Of a stretch of DNA of 64,000 nucleotides, positions 21,055 through 31,449 are shown piece by piece (position 1 is the first letter of the stretch; every line of letters starts with the position of its first letter). Made by a program: the position numbers and the translations under genes. Below the pieces are notes generated by a model, which saw nothing but the letters and a program-made list of their open reading frames with translations, made no database searches and had not been told where the DNA came from. The DNA is from Pseudomonas sp. LFM046 (GTDB lineage Bacteria > Pseudomonadota > Gammaproteobacteria > Pseudomonadales > Pseudomonadaceae). The stretch covers positions 1,264,620 to 1,328,619 of the forward strand of contig NZ_JYKO02000001.1 in NCBI RefSeq assembly GCF_000949385.2. Reading direction: 5' to 3'.

Positions 21055-22533
21055 ATGAAACCCTGTTTGTCCGTTTCGCTGCTGCTGGGCCTGGCGCTGG
21101 CCTCGCTGCTTGTCATTGCTCGTGCCGAAGATTTGCCCAGTGCCGAGTTGAGCGCTGCCGAAGAAGCGGAAGTGGATGCCATGGTGCTACCCGTTCCGCC
21201 TGTCTGGACCGGGGACTTCCAGGGCATGCGGGAGCGCCGGCTGGTGCGCATCCTGGTGCCCTACAGCAAGACCTTCTATGCCGTGGACCGAGGCCGCCAA
21301 CTGGGCGTCAGCTACGAAATCGGCAAGGCCTTCGTGGACTGGTTGAACAAGAAGTACCCGTTCAAGAACAAGTCCCTGCGCTGGCGGGCGCTGTTCATTC
21401 CCGTCGCCCGGGACGAATTGCTGCCCAAGCTGGTGGAAGGCATTGGCGATGTCTCCGCCGGCGGGCTGGCGATCACCGACAAGCGGCTGGGGGCGGTGGA
21501 CTTCAGCGAGCCCTTCGCCAATGGAATACGCGAGGCCCTGGTGACCGGCCCTGGCAGCCAGCCGTTGGCAAAGATCGAGGACCTGGCCGGCATGGAAATC
21601 ATGGTCCGGCCGTCCAGCAGCTATTTCGAGCACCTGCAGGCGCTCAACGAGGACTTCAAGAAGCGTGGGCTGGAGCCGGTGAAGATCAAGGCGGCCGATG
21701 AGAACCTGGAGTCCGAGGACCTGCTGGAAATGGTCAATGTCGGCCTGGTGGGCGCCACGGTGGTGGATCGCTATATCGCCGAACTCTGGCAGTCCATGCT
21801 GACGCAGCTGGTGATCCATGATGCCTTCTACATACGGGATGACACGCAGGTCGCCTGGGCGGTGCGCAAGAACAGCCCGCAGTTGCGCAAGGTGCTGTCG
21901 GAGTTCGCCAAGGGCCACAAGCTGGGCACGACGTTTGGCAACTCGCTTCGCAACAAGTACGTGAAGAACAGCAAGGAGCTCTATGCCGCCACCAGTGAGG
22001 AGGAGCTCAAGCGATTCGCCGAACTGGTGGCGCTGTTCGAGAAGCACGCCAGCACCTACGACTTCGATTACCTGATGCTCATGGCCCAGGGCTTCCAGGA
22101 GTCCCAGCTCAACCAGAGCGCGCGTAGCCAGCGTGGCGCCGTGGGGGTGATGCAGTTGCTGCCGAGCACCGCCTCTGACCCCAGTGTCGGTGTCCAGGAC
22201 GTCGACACCAGCGCCGACCGCAACATCGAGGCTGGCAGCAAGTACCTGCGCCTGCTGGTGTCCAAGTACCTCGACGATCCGGGACTGACACCCACGAACC
22301 GCACCCTGATGGCGTTCGCTGCCTACAACGCCGGGCCGGGGAACCTGCGCAAGTTTCGCCGGTTGGCGGAGAAGTCCGGCCTGGACAAGAACGTCTGGTT
22401 CGGCAATGTCGAACATGCCGCCGCGCGCATCGTCGGGCGCGAGACGGTGGATTACGTCGGCAACATCTACAAGTACTACGTGGCCTACAAGCTGGCCCGC
22501 GACAAGCAGCTGGCCAAGGCCTCGAGCACCTGA
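21055..22533 (+). CDS. mltF: MltF-like lytic transglycosylase with periplasmic binding domain
   Basis: About 492 residues. After a signal peptide (residues 1-24) comes a type 3 extracellular solute-binding domain (ISYEIGKAFVDWLNKKYPF, DFSEPFANG), then a C-terminal SLT domain with catalytic Glu at about residue 349 (QESQLNQSARS) and GVMQLLPSTA. Such envelope proteins cleave peptidoglycan glycan strands, and the binding domain tunes activity. The start at 21055 has GAGG upstream. The final TGA is one base from the stop of the convergent YbjQ-like gene. Confidence 0.87.
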   Translation: MKPCLSVSLLLGLALASLLVIARAEDLPSAELSAAEEAEVDAMVLPVPPVWTGDFQGMRERRLVRILVPYSKTFYAVDRGRQLGVSYEIGKAFVDWLNKKYPFKNKSLRWRALFIPVARDELLPKLVEGIGDVSAGGLAITDKRLGAVDFSEPFANGIREALVTGPGSQPLAKIEDLAGMEIMVRPSSSYFEHLQALNEDFKKRGLEPVKIKAADENLESEDLLEMVNVGLVGATVVDRYIAELWQSMLTQLVIHDAFYIRDDTQVAWAVRKNSPQLRKVLSEFAKGHKLGTTFGNSLRNKYVKNSKELYAATSEEELKRFAELVALFEKHASTYDFDYLMLMAQGFQESQLNQSARSQRGAVGVMQLLPSTASDPSVGVQDVDTSADRNIEAGSKYLRLLVSKYLDDPGLTPTNRTLMAFAAYNAGPGNLRKFRRLAEKSGLDKNVWFGNVEHAAARIVGRETVDYVGNIYKYYVAYKLARDKQLAKASST

Positions 22534-22534
22534 C

Positions 22535-22852
22535 TCAGACCACCACGGCAGTGCCGCTGATGCTCACCATCAGCATGCTGCCGTTCTGGCCGACCACCTC
22601 GTAGTCGATATCGATGCCGACCACCGCGTTGGCGCCCAGCTTTTCGGCACGCTCGGACAGTTCCTCAAAAGCGATTTCCCGTGCGCGGGCCAGTTCCTTC
22701 TCATAGGCGCCCGAGCGGCCGCCGATGATGTCGCGGATACCGGCAAACAGGTCGCGGAACACGTTGGCACCGAGGATGGCTTCGCCGACCACGATGCCCT
22801 TGTATTCGCGAATGGCCCGGCCTTCGAGGGTGGGGGTGGTAGAGAGGATCAT
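22535..22852 (-). CDS. YbjQ/UPF0145 family protein
   Basis: A 105-residue protein of the YbjQ family: [42 protein letters not shown]. Members form pentamers and have a predicted heavy-metal-binding or RcnB-like role, but function is unproven. It converges with the mltF-like gene, the two stops being adjacent. Confidence 0.88.
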   Translation of the reverse strand: MILSTTPTLEGRAIREYKGIVVGEAILGANVFRDLFAGIRDIIGGRSGAYEKELARAREIAFEELSERAEKLGANAVVGIDIDYEVVGQNGSMLMVSISGTAVVV

Positions 22853-22887
22853 GCTGTGCTCCTTGGCGGGTTGGGTGAATGGCCAAG

Positions 22888-22985
22888 TGTAGGGGCGATT
22901 TCAATCGCCAAGGGTTGCGCAGCAGCCCCTCAGGGAATTCAAGGGCAGACCTTCGGCCTGCCTGGCGAATGAATTCGCCCCTACA
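22888..22985. repeat. GAATTC-family REP doublet, 98 bp
   Basis: TGTAGGGGCGATTTCAATCGCC at the left and GGCGAATGAATTCGCCCCTA at the right, in inverted orientation. The left hairpin has diverged (GATTTCAATC). Same length as the doublet at 41588. Confidence 0.82.
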
Positions 22986-22991
22986 AAGAAG

Positions 22992-23025
22992 AAGGGCGGG
23001 CACCCCTTTCGGGATGCCCGCCCTT
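22992..23025 (-). terminator. Terminator after ohr
   Basis: An eleven-base stem AAGGGCGGGCA/TGCCCGCCCTT. It lies just past the ohr stop on the minus strand and could also work on the plus strand, where a short TTTT run follows. Confidence 0.8.
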
Positions 23026-23039
23026 TTGCGTCATGCAAC

Positions 23040-23465
23040 TCAGACCAGGGTCAGGGTCACATCGATGTTGCCGCGAGTGGCGTTGGAGTAGGGGCACACG
23101 ATGTGGGCCTTGTCCACGATGGCGCGGGCTTCCTCGCGGTCTAGGCCGGGGATGTCGATGCGCAGTTCCACTTCGATGCCGAAGCCGGTCGGGATGGCGC
23201 CGATGCCGACGATGCCTTCGATGGAGGTTTCCGCCGGCAGCTTGTGCTTGTCACGGGCGGCGACGAATTTCAGCGCGCCGAGGAAGCAAGCCGAATAACC
23301 GGCTGCGAACAGTTGCTCGGGGTTGGTGCCTTCGCCGCCAGCACCGCCCAGTTCACGGGGGGTGGTCAGGCTGACGTCGAGCACGCCGTCGGAGGAGATG
23401 GCACGGCCGTCACGGCCGCCGGTGGCTTCTGCGTAGGCGCGGTAGAGAACGTTTTCGATGGTCAT
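23040..23465 (-). CDS. ohr: Organic hydroperoxide resistance protein (Ohr/OsmC family)
   Basis: A 141-residue Ohr. Both redox cysteines are present, in [12 protein letters not shown] and in [13 protein letters not shown], along with the [16 protein letters not shown] start block. Ohr reduces organic and lipid peroxides using lipoylated partners. The start at 23465 follows a weak upstream site. No ohrR regulator is adjacent. It diverges from edd, the place where gap is found in other pseudomonads. Confidence 0.92.
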   Translation of the reverse strand: MTIENVLYRAYAEATGGRDGRAISSDGVLDVSLTTPRELGGAGGEGTNPEQLFAAGYSACFLGALKFVAARDKHKLPAETSIEGIVGIGAIPTGFGIEVELRIDIPGLDREEARAIVDKAHIVCPYSNATRGNIDVTLTLV

Positions 23466-23722
23466 GATGATTTTCCTCTGAGTTGGTTTGTTCGTTAATC
23501 TTTGGTGCGCTAAGTTGTTTGGTGAGGCAGAAGTTACTGCCAAGTTATTTTGCGCGCAATATATTTTTTAGAGCATTTCGCGCTAAATCGAATTCCAGCG
23601 GGCATAAGCCTCTGGCATGCGCCATGGGTGGAATAGGTGGCGACCTGGGCCCAGGGGTTATGCTGCGTGCCGCCATACCCTGCAGTGGTCTATATGAATG
23701 GAAGCGGGATTTGATTATTTTG

Positions 23723-23737
23723 TTGTTGCAATAACAA
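23723..23737. promoter_or_regulatory. HexR operator upstream of edd
   Basis: TTGTTGCAATAACAA fits the TTGT-N7-ACAA operator known for HexR in Pseudomonas putida. A second looser copy, TTGTATAAAAACAA (N6), lies at 23789-23802, nearer the edd start. HexR, encoded at 35750, releases DNA when it binds KDPG. Confidence 0.75.
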
Positions 23738-23829
23738 AATATTTTGCGTCGTCTAGTGAATTTTTGGCGTTATTGGCAGTATTGTGGTTTGTATAAAAAC
23801 AAATCCTCCCGCTATCTGGAGTCGAATCC

Positions 23830-25656
23830 ATGCATCCCCGCGTACTTGAGGTAACCGAGCGTCTGGTGGAACGCAGCCGCGCAACCCGCGAGCGCTACCT
23901 GGCAATGATTCACAAGGCGGCCAGTGAGGGTCCCCAGCGCGGCAAGCTGCAGTGCGCCAACTTCGCCCATGGCGTGGCCGGCTGCGGCGGTGGGGACAAG
24001 CAGCGCCTACGCCTGATGGATTCGGCCAACGTGGCCATCGTCACCGCCTACAACGACATGCTCTCGGCCCACCAGCCCTACGAGGACTACCCGGAGAAGA
24101 TCCGCCAGGCCCTGCGCGACATCGGTTCCGTGGGGCAGGTGGCGGGCGGCGTGCCGGCCATGTGCGACGGTGTCACCCAGGGCGAACCGGGCATGGAACT
24201 GGGGATCGCCAGCCGCGAAGTGATCGCCATGTCCACCGCCGTGGCGCTGTCCCACAACATGTTCGATGCGGCGCTGTTCCTCGGCATCTGCGACAAGATC
24301 GTTCCCGGCCTGATGATGGGCGCCCTGCGTTTCGGTCACCTGCCGTCGATCTTCGTGCCCGCCGGGCCCATGCCGTCCGGCCTGTCCAACAAGGAGAAGG
24401 CCGAAGTGCGCCAGCGCTATGCGGAAGGCAAGGCCACCCGCGATGAGCTGCTGGCGTCGGAAATGGCCGCCTACCACAGCCCCGGCACCTGCACCTTCTA
24501 TGGCACCGCCAACACCAACCAGATGCTCATGGAGGTGATGGGGCTGCACCTGCCGGGCGCCTCCTTCGTCAATCCCAATACCCCGCTGCGGGAGGCACTG
24601 ACCGTGGAGACGGCGCGCCAGGTCACCCGCCTGACCCGGCAGGGTGGGCAGTTCCTGCCCATAGGCGAGATCGTCGACGAACGTGTGCTGATCAACTCGG
24701 TGGTGGCGCTGCATGCGACCGGCGGGTCCACCAACCACACCTTGCACCTGCCGGCCATCGCCCAGGCGGCGGGCATCCAGCTCACCTGGCAGGACATGGC
24801 CGAGCTCTCCGAAGTGGTGCCGACCCTCGCCCACGTCTATCCCAACGGCAAGGCCGACATCAATCACTTCCAGGCCGCCGGCGGCGTGGCCTTCCTGGTG
24901 CGCGAACTGCTCGACGCCGGGCTGCTCCATGAAGACGTCAACACCGTCATGGGGCGTGGGCTGCACCATTACACCCAGGAGCCCTTCCTCGAAGACGGCA
25001 AGCTGGTCTGGCGTGATGGTCCGGCCGCCAGCCTGGACGAGAGCATCCTGCGCCCGGTGGCACGCCCCTTCTCGCCGGAGGGCGGCCTGCGGGTAATGAA
25101 GGGCAACCTCGGCCGTGGCGTGATGAAGGTGTCCGCCGTGGCCCCGGAGCACCAGGTGGTGGAAGCCCCGGCGCGGGTATTCCACGATCAGCAGGCGCTG
25201 GCCGATGCCTTCAAGGCTGGCGAATTGGAGCGCGACCTGGTGGCGGTGATGCGCTTCCAGGGGCCGCGCAGCAATGGCATGCCTGAGCTGCACAAGATGA
25301 CGCCCTTCCTCGGCGTCTTGCAGGATCGTGGCTTCAAGGTCGCATTGGTCACCGACGGCCGCATGTCCGGCGCGTCAGGCAAGATTCCGGCGGCCATCCA
25401 CGTCTGTCCGGAAGCCTTCGACGGTGGCCCGCTGGCGCGGGTGCGCGATGGCGACCGGGTGCGTGTGGACGGCACCACCGGCACCCTGGAAGTCCTGGTG
25501 GACGCTGCCGAGTTCGCCGCCCGTGAACCGGCGCAGTGGGACCTGGAAGCCAATGTCGGCACCGGCCGCGAGCTGTTTGCCTTCATGCGCGAATCCTTCA
25601 GCAGCGCCGAACAGGGCGCCAGCGCCTTCACCCGCAATCTGGAGACGCTGAAGTGA
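23830..25656 (+). CDS. edd: 6-phosphogluconate dehydratase
   Basis: A 608-residue IlvD/Edd family iron-sulfur enzyme, which dehydrates 6-phosphogluconate to KDPG in the Entner-Doudoroff pathway. Expected blocks are present: [47 protein letters not shown], and the C-terminal [20 protein letters not shown]. It starts 86 bp downstream of a HexR operator. Its last codons overlap the GTG start of glk by 4 bp, so the two are coupled. Confidence 0.97.
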   Translation: MHPRVLEVTERLVERSRATRERYLAMIHKAASEGPQRGKLQCANFAHGVAGCGGGDKQRLRLMDSANVAIVTAYNDMLSAHQPYEDYPEKIRQALRDIGSVGQVAGGVPAMCDGVTQGEPGMELGIASREVIAMSTAVALSHNMFDAALFLGICDKIVPGLMMGALRFGHLPSIFVPAGPMPSGLSNKEKAEVRQRYAEGKATRDELLASEMAAYHSPGTCTFYGTANTNQMLMEVMGLHLPGASFVNPNTPLREALTVETARQVTRLTRQGGQFLPIGEIVDERVLINSVVALHATGGSTNHTLHLPAIAQAAGIQLTWQDMAELSEVVPTLAHVYPNGKADINHFQAAGGVAFLVRELLDAGLLHEDVNTVMGRGLHHYTQEPFLEDGKLVWRDGPAASLDESILRPVARPFSPEGGLRVMKGNLGRGVMKVSAVAPEHQVVEAPARVFHDQQALADAFKAGELERDLVAVMRFQGPRSNGMPELHKMTPFLGVLQDRGFKVALVTDGRMSGASGKIPAAIHVCPEAFDGGPLARVRDGDRVRVDGTTGTLEVLVDAAEFAAREPAQWDLEANVGTGRELFAFMRESFSSAEQGASAFTRNLETLK

Positions 25657-26606
25657 AGTTGGCGCTGGTTGGAGACATCGGTGGCACCAACGCGCGTTTC
25701 GCACTCTGGCGCGACGGGCAACTGGAGTCGGTTCAGGTGCTGGCCACCGCCGACTTCGCCGGACCGGAGGAGGCCATCAGCCATTACCTGGCAGGACTCG
25801 GCCATTCGGCGGGCAGCCTGGGCGCCGTCTGCCTGGCGGTGGCCGGGCCCGTGGGCGGCGAGCATTTCCGCTTCACCAACAATCACTGGCGTCTCAGCCG
25901 TTCGGCCTTCTGCCACACCTTGCAGGTGGACGAGCTACTGCTGATCAACGACTTCTCCGCCATGGCCTTGGGCATGACGCGCCTCAAGGCGCATGAACGG
26001 TTGCCGATCTGCCCGGGTGTCGCCGATCCGGACAGTCCGGCGGTGGTGATCGGGCCGGGCACGGGCCTGGGCGTCGGTACGCTGCTGCCGCTGGGGGAGG
26101 GCCGCTGGAAAGCGTTGCCAGGCGAGGGCGGCCACGTGGACCTGCCGGTAGGCAACTTGCGTGAGGCGGCCCTCTGGCAGCAGCTGCACGGTCAACTGGG
26201 CCATGTCAGCGCCGAGAATGTGCTGAGCGGCAATGGCCTGCTTCAGCTCTATCGAGCCGTTTGCGCCGTGGACGGTCACCCGCCGCGCCTGACGTCTCCG
26301 GCCGAAGTGAGTGCCGCAGCGCTGGCTGGCGATCCCCTGGCCGGTGAGGTGCTGGAACTTTTCTGCAGCTGGCTCGGCCGGGTGGCCGGCAACAACGTGC
26401 TGACCCTAGGCGGTCGTGGCGGCGTGTATATAGTCGGCGGCGTGGTGCCGCGTTTCGCGGCCTTCTTCCAGAAGAGCGGCTTTGCCCGCGCCTTTGCCAG
26501 CAAGGGTTGCATGAGCGGCTATTTCGAGGGCATTCCGGTATGGCTGGTGACGGCCGAATATCCCGGCCTGGAAGGGGCGGGGGTGGCCCTGCAGCAGTTG
26601 AATTGA
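25653..26606 (+). CDS. glk: Glucokinase
   Basis: A 317-residue bacterial glucokinase with ATP/sugar motifs [21 protein letters not shown] and [10 protein letters not shown]. It phosphorylates glucose that enters by the gts transporter to glucose 6-phosphate, the substrate of zwf. The GTG start at 25653 overlaps the edd stop (GTGA), and no better start exists. It is followed by a hairpin and then the gltR regulator. Confidence 0.95.
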   Translation: MKLALVGDIGGTNARFALWRDGQLESVQVLATADFAGPEEAISHYLAGLGHSAGSLGAVCLAVAGPVGGEHFRFTNNHWRLSRSAFCHTLQVDELLLINDFSAMALGMTRLKAHERLPICPGVADPDSPAVVIGPGTGLGVGTLLPLGEGRWKALPGEGGHVDLPVGNLREAALWQQLHGQLGHVSAENVLSGNGLLQLYRAVCAVDGHPPRLTSPAEVSAAALAGDPLAGEVLELFCSWLGRVAGNNVLTLGGRGGVYIVGGVVPRFAAFFQKSGFARAFASKGCMSGYFEGIPVWLVTAEYPGLEGAGVALQQLN

Positions 26607-26626
26607 CGCGGGGTGGCGCCCGATTC

Positions 26627-26667
26627 GTTGGGCCTCGCGGGCTCGGCGCCAACCTACGAGGCCCAAC
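26627..26667. repeat. Hairpin between glk and gltR (GTAGGTTG family)
   Basis: GTTGGGCCTCG (26627-26637) pairs with CGAGGCCCAAC (26657-26667), and the loop contains CCAACCTACG. It may separate glk from gltR expression. Confidence 0.6.
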
Positions 26668-26703
26668 ATTTGATCGACCCGATAACAACAAAGGACGGCC
26701 AAT

Positions 26704-27435
26704 GTGAGCCAATCCGGAAAATCCATTCTCCTGGTGGATGACGACCAGGAAATTCGCGAACTGCTGGAAACCTACCTGAGCCGCGCCGGCTTCCAGGTGC
26801 GCAGCGTTGCCGATGGCGAGGGCTTCCGCCGCGCCATGGCGGAAGAAGCGGCGGACCTGGTGATCCTCGACGTGATGCTGCCCGATGAAGATGGCTTCAG
26901 CCTCTGCCGCTGGGTGCGCGGGCACCAGCGCCTGGCTCAGGTGCCGATCATCATGCTCACCGCCAGTTCCGATGAGGCCGACCGGGTGATTGGCCTGGAG
27001 CTGGGCGCCGACGATTATCTGGGCAAGCCGTTCAGCCCCCGTGAGCTGCTGGCGCGGATCAAGGCGCTGTTGCGTCGTGTCGGCTTCGGCCAGGAGCGCA
27101 CCGTGGTGGAGGTGCTGGCCTTCGACGATTGGCGCCTGGACATGATCAGCCACCGCCTGTTCCACCTCGACGGCGAGGAGGTGATCCTCTCCGGTGCCGA
27201 CTTCGCCCTGCTGAAACTCTTCCTCGATCATCCGCAGCAGATCCTCGACCGCGACACCATCGCCAATGCCACCCGTGGCCGCGAGGTAATGCCCCTGGAG
27301 CGCATCGTCGACATGGCAGTCAGCCGACTGCGTCAGCGCCTGCGCGATACCGACAAACCGCCCCGGCTGATCCGTACCGTGCGCGGTGCAGGCTACCTGC
27401 TGGCGGCCCAGGTCACGCCCCATCACCATGCCTAG
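26704..27435 (+). CDS. gltR: OmpR-type response regulator GltR
   Basis: A 243-residue two-component regulator. The receiver has an acidic pocket DDD, phospho-acceptor D56 (VILDVMLPDEDGF) and Lys in YLGKPFS; a winged-helix OmpR domain follows (LIRTVRGAGYLL). Position and partner match GltR, which controls the glucose transport operon. The start is GTG. It overlaps the kinase gene by 8 bp. Confidence 0.93.
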   Translation: MSQSGKSILLVDDDQEIRELLETYLSRAGFQVRSVADGEGFRRAMAEEAADLVILDVMLPDEDGFSLCRWVRGHQRLAQVPIIMLTASSDEADRVIGLELGADDYLGKPFSPRELLARIKALLRRVGFGQERTVVEVLAFDDWRLDMISHRLFHLDGEEVILSGADFALLKLFLDHPQQILDRDTIANATRGREVMPLERIVDMAVSRLRQRLRDTDKPPRLIRTVRGAGYLLAAQVTPHHHA

Positions 27436-28867
27436 CCGCCTGCGACTGATGCCGCGTTCGTTGCTCGGACGCATGCTCTTCCTCACTTTGCTGGTGGTGC
27501 TGCTGGCCCAGGCGCTGTCCAGCGTCATCTGGGTCTCCCAGCTGCGCGCCAGCCAGATGGATGGCCTGCTCGCCAGCTCCCGCAGCCTGGCCCAGTCCAT
27601 GGCGGCCAGCGTCCGCTACATCCGCTCCCTGCCGCTGGGTTACCGCCCCATGGTGCTGGACCAGTTGCGCAGCATGGGCGGCACGCGCTTCTTCGTCTCC
27701 CTCAACGACAAGCCGCTGCAAATGCGCGTGCTACCGGAGACCCAGCGCAAGCGGGCGGTGCTGGGTGAGGTGGAGTCCGTGCTGCGGGAGCGCCTGGGCA
27801 AGCAGGTGGAAATGTCCCTGCACTTCGTCAGCCCGGACGACCTGCGCATTTTCAACAGCGGTCTCAAGCTCGACGAACTGCCACGCTCCTGGGCCCACTA
27901 CGCGCTGACCCTGGAGCCGGTGAATCCACCGGTGCTGGTGACCCAGATCCAGATCGGCACCAGCGAGTGGCTGTACCTCGCCTCCTTGTTGCCCGAGCCC
28001 TACACCACCCTGGAAGACCAGGGCCTGCCGGACCAGCAGCTGTGGTTCATCCTCCTCACCAGCAGCCTCCTGCTGTTGTTCATCGGCCTGCTGGTGCATT
28101 GGCAGAGCCGGCCGTTGAAGCGCCTGGCCACCGCCGCACGGGAAATGTCCCTGGGGGCCGAGGTGGAACCCCTGCCCGAAGCCGGCGGCAGCGAAGTGGC
28201 GGACGTGAGCCGTGCCTTCAACAGCATGCGGGAGCGGATCAGCCGCTACCTCAGCGAACGCAGTCAGCTGTTCAGTGCGATTTCCCATGACCTGCGTACG
28301 CCCATTACCCGCCTGCGCCTGCGGGTGGAGTTGCTGGAGGACGAAGCACTGCAGGCCAAGTTCAGCCGCGATCTGGACGACCTGGAACTGCTGGTCAAGG
28401 GTGCGCTGCAATGCGTGAAGGACACCGACATCCACGAGAACATCGAGCAGGTGGACCTCAACCACCTTCTGCACGGGCTGGTGGAGCCCTACCTGGGCAC
28501 CGGACAGGTGACCCTGGAAGGGGCGGCGAGTGCCTCCTACCCCGGAAAGCCCCTGGCCCTGCGCCGTTGCATCGGCAACCTTGTGGATAACGCGCTGAAG
28601 TACGGCGAGCGGGCGCATCTGCAGATCGAGGACAGCGAGGACGCGTTCGTCCTGCATGTGGATGACGAAGGCCCCGGCGTGCCCGAGCAGAAGCTGGAGC
28701 AGGTGTTCGAGCCGCATTTCCGCCTGGCTGGACACCAGCAGGGCTATGGGCTGGGGCTGGGTATCGCGCGCAATCTCGCCCACAGCCATGGCGGGGAGCT
28801 GAGCCTGAAGAACTTGCGTGAGGGTGGGTTGCGGGTGACGCTGTGGTTGCCGAGGCAGGCGGAGTGA
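27428..28867 (+). CDS. gtrS: Sensor histidine kinase GtrS/GltS
   Basis: A 479-residue kinase. It has two membrane segments (about 12-39 and 205-225) around a periplasmic domain, then HAMP, HisKA with H287 (SAISHDLRTPITR) and an HATPase domain (NLVDNALKYGER, GLGLGIARN). In P. aeruginosa the homologue senses 2-ketogluconate or 6-phosphogluconate and drives GltR. It is coupled to gltR by overlap and followed by gtsA. Confidence 0.93.
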   Translation: MPSRLRLMPRSLLGRMLFLTLLVVLLAQALSSVIWVSQLRASQMDGLLASSRSLAQSMAASVRYIRSLPLGYRPMVLDQLRSMGGTRFFVSLNDKPLQMRVLPETQRKRAVLGEVESVLRERLGKQVEMSLHFVSPDDLRIFNSGLKLDELPRSWAHYALTLEPVNPPVLVTQIQIGTSEWLYLASLLPEPYTTLEDQGLPDQQLWFILLTSSLLLLFIGLLVHWQSRPLKRLATAAREMSLGAEVEPLPEAGGSEVADVSRAFNSMRERISRYLSERSQLFSAISHDLRTPITRLRLRVELLEDEALQAKFSRDLDDLELLVKGALQCVKDTDIHENIEQVDLNHLLHGLVEPYLGTGQVTLEGAASASYPGKPLALRRCIGNLVDNALKYGERAHLQIEDSEDAFVLHVDDEGPGVPEQKLEQVFEPHFRLAGHQQGYGLGLGIARNLAHSHGGELSLKNLREGGLRVTLWLPRQAE

Positions 28868-28903
28868 TCGGTTGGCCCGCACCACACTCCCAATGAGCGT
28901 CAC

Positions 28904-28924
28904 CCCTCTCCCTTCGGGAGAGGG
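28904..28924. repeat. CCCTCTCCC hairpin between gtrS and gtsA
   Basis: CCCTCTCCC, TTC loop, GGGAGAGGG: a nine-base perfect stem with no T-run. Two more of the same kind follow gtsA. They may act as mRNA stabilisers or weak stops. Confidence 0.75.
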
Positions 28925-29063
28925 CGCTAGTCCGAGTATTGTAACCACCCCGTGACCATCCACTATCCCTTTGTTACCCGCGGTCTTGAGGGCCGTGGTT
29001 AGACTGCAGGCAAGCGCAAGCACCGACTTGCTCAGTCATAAAAACAAGAAGGTAACCCTGTCC

Positions 29064-30317
29064 ATGAACGCCATCTCCCGCCTGGCCGCTGTCGTTTCCC
29101 TCGCTTCGCTGTTCCCGCTTTCCGCCCTCGCCGGTGAAGTGGAAGTCCTGCACTGGTGGACTTCCGGTGGCGAGAAGCGCGCCGCCGATACCCTGCAGAA
29201 ACTCGTCGAAGAGAAAGGCAACACCTGGAAGGACTTCGCGGTCGCCGGAGGGGGTGGCGAGGCCGCCATGACCGTGCTGAAGACCCGTGCCGTTTCCGGT
29301 AATCCGCCGTCTGCCGCACAGATCAAGGGGCCGGACATCCAGGAGTGGGGTGAGCTGGGCCTGCTGGCCGAGCTGGATGACGTCTCCACCGAGGGCAAGT
29401 GGGACTCCCTGCTGCCGAAACAGGTGGCGGACATCATGAAGTACGACGGCCATTACGTGGCGGTGCCGGTCAACGTGCACCGGGTCAACTGGCTGTGGAT
29501 AAACCCCGAGGTGTTCCAGAAGGCGGGCGCTACGCCGCCCACCACCCTCGATGAATTCTTCGTGGCCGCCGACAAGCTCAAGGCCGCCGGCTTCATTCCG
29601 CTCGCCCATGGCGGGCAGCCCTGGCAGGACGGCACCGTGTTCGAGGACCTGGTGCTGAGCATTCTCGGCCCAGAGGGCTTCCACAAGGCCTTCGTCGAGC
29701 AGGACAAGGCCACCCTCACCGGCGACAAGATGGTCGAAGTCTTCGTTGCCCTGAAGAAACTGCACGGCTACGTCGACCCCGACGCCGCCGGCCGCGACTG
29801 GAACAGCGCCACTGGCCTGGTCATCAACGGCAAGGCCGGCATGCAGATCATGGGCGACTGGGCCAAGAGCGAGTGGAGCGCCGCAGGCAAGGTGGCGGGC
29901 AAGGATTACCAGTGCCTGCCGTTCCCCGGCACCCAGGGCAGCTTCGCCTACAACATCGACTCCCTGGCCATGTTCAAGCTCAAGGACGAAGCGAACATCC
30001 AGGCGCAGAACGATCTCGCACGTACCGTGCTGGAGCCGCAGTTCCAGCAGTTCTTCAACCAGAACAAGGGCTCGATCCCGGTCCGCCTGGACCAGGACAT
30101 GAGCAGCTTCGACGCCTGCGCCCAGCAGTCCATGAAGGACTTCAAGGAAGCGGCGGCGGGAAAAGGGCTGCAACCCAGCCTGGCCCACGGCATGGCCGCA
30201 TCCAGCTACGTGCAGGGCGCGGTGTTCGACGTGGTGACCAACTTCTTCAACGACCCAGCCGCCGACCCGAAGAAGGCCGCGCAGCAACTGGCCGCCGCGA
30301 TCGAAGCGGTGCAGTAA
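29064..30317 (+). CDS. gtsA: Glucose ABC transporter binding protein
   Basis: A 417-residue extracellular sugar-binding protein with a signal peptide cleaved near SALA (about residue 23) and a mature start [20 protein letters not shown], typical of the Pseudomonas glucose/mannose-binding GtsA. It binds glucose in the periplasm and delivers it to GtsB/GtsC. The start at 29064 gives the proper signal peptide. It is set apart from gtsB by 223 bp with two hairpins, which would let it be made in excess. Confidence 0.94.
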   Translation: MNAISRLAAVVSLASLFPLSALAGEVEVLHWWTSGGEKRAADTLQKLVEEKGNTWKDFAVAGGGGEAAMTVLKTRAVSGNPPSAAQIKGPDIQEWGELGLLAELDDVSTEGKWDSLLPKQVADIMKYDGHYVAVPVNVHRVNWLWINPEVFQKAGATPPTTLDEFFVAADKLKAAGFIPLAHGGQPWQDGTVFEDLVLSILGPEGFHKAFVEQDKATLTGDKMVEVFVALKKLHGYVDPDAAGRDWNSATGLVINGKAGMQIMGDWAKSEWSAAGKVAGKDYQCLPFPGTQGSFAYNIDSLAMFKLKDEANIQAQNDLARTVLEPQFQQFFNQNKGSIPVRLDQDMSSFDACAQQSMKDFKEAAAGKGLQPSLAHGMAASSYVQGAVFDVVTNFFNDPAADPKKAAQQLAAAIEAVQ

Positions 30318-30413
30318 GCGGTCGGGCCGCGTAGGCGGCCCCTGATTCCCATTCCCCACGCCGGTGCAGGCTTCCAGGCCTGCGCCTCGGGGTCGGCCGC
30401 GCCGAGCTTTTCT

Positions 30414-30505
30414 CCCCTCTCCCTCCGGGAGAGGGGCGGGGGGTGAGGGAAGGTCGGCGTGGCTCGATGCATCCCTCACCCCAACCCTCTCCCAAGGGGA
30501 GAGGG
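30414..30505. repeat. Two CCCTCTCCC hairpins between gtsA and gtsB
   Basis: The first stem is CCCCTCTCCC (30414-30423)/GGGAGAGGGG (30427-30436). The second is CCCTCTCCC (30485-30493)/GGGAGAGGG (30497-30505). Neither has a T-run. They fill most of the gtsA-gtsB spacer. Confidence 0.78.
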
Positions 30506-30540
30506 GGCTGTCCGTGCAACCTGCAACAACGGAGTCTCCC

Positions 30541-31449
30541 ATGAGCTCAACCGCAGTCTTCGCCAAGGCCTCGCCGCTGGACGCGCTGCAACGCTGGCTA
30601 CCCAAGCTGGTGCTGACGCCCAGCGTGCTGATCGTGCTGGTCGGCTTCTACGGCTACATCCTCTGGACCTTCCTGCTGTCCTTCACCAACTCGCGGTTCA
30701 TGCCCAGCTACAGGTTCGTCGGCCTGCAGCAGTACGAGCGTCTGCTGGATAACGACCGTTGGTGGGTGGCCAGCCACAACCTGCTGGTCTACGGCGGCCT
30801 GTTCATCACCATCAGCCTGGTGCTTGGCGTATTCCTGGCGGTGCTGTTGGACCAGCGCATCCGCCGCGAGGGCTTTATCCGTACCGTCTACCTCTACCCC
30901 ATGGCGCTGTCGATGATCGTCACCGGGACCGCCTGGAAATGGCTGCTCAACCCCGGCCTCGGCCTGGACAAGTTGCTGCGCGACTGGGGTTGGGAAGGCT
31001 TTCGCCTGGACTGGCTGGTGGACCCGGACCGGGTGGTCTACTGCCTGGTGATCGCAGCCGTGTGGCAGTCCTCCGGCTTCGTCATGGCGCTGTTCCTGGC
31101 CGGCCTGCGCGGGGTGGACCAATCGATCATCCGCGCGGCCCAGGTGGATGGCGCGAGCCTGCCGACCATCTACCTGCGCATCGTCCTGCCGAGTCTGCGG
31201 CCGGTGTTCTTCAGCGCACTGATGATCCTCGCGCACATCGCCATCAAGAGCTTCGACCTGGTCGCCGCCATGACTGCGGGCGGTCCCGGCTACGCCTCCG
31301 ACCTGCCGGCGATGTTCATGTACGCCCACACCTTCACCCGTGGCCAGATGGGCCTCGGCGCCGCGAGCGCGATGCTCATGCTCGGCGCGGTGCTGGCGAT
31401 CCTCGTGCCCTATCTGTACTCCGAACTGAGGAACAAGCGCCATGACTAG
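30541..31449 (+). CDS. gtsB: Glucose ABC transporter permease GtsB
   Basis: A 302-residue MalF/UgpA-type permease with six or so membrane segments and an EAA loop (AAQVDGASLPTIYLRIVLPSL). It forms the channel with GtsC. The start at 30541 follows GGAG. It overlaps gtsC by 8 bp. Confidence 0.94.
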   Translation: MSSTAVFAKASPLDALQRWLPKLVLTPSVLIVLVGFYGYILWTFLLSFTNSRFMPSYRFVGLQQYERLLDNDRWWVASHNLLVYGGLFITISLVLGVFLAVLLDQRIRREGFIRTVYLYPMALSMIVTGTAWKWLLNPGLGLDKLLRDWGWEGFRLDWLVDPDRVVYCLVIAAVWQSSGFVMALFLAGLRGVDQSIIRAAQVDGASLPTIYLRIVLPSLRPVFFSALMILAHIAIKSFDLVAAMTAGGPGYASDLPAMFMYAHTFTRGQMGLGAASAMLMLGAVLAILVPYLYSELRNKRHD

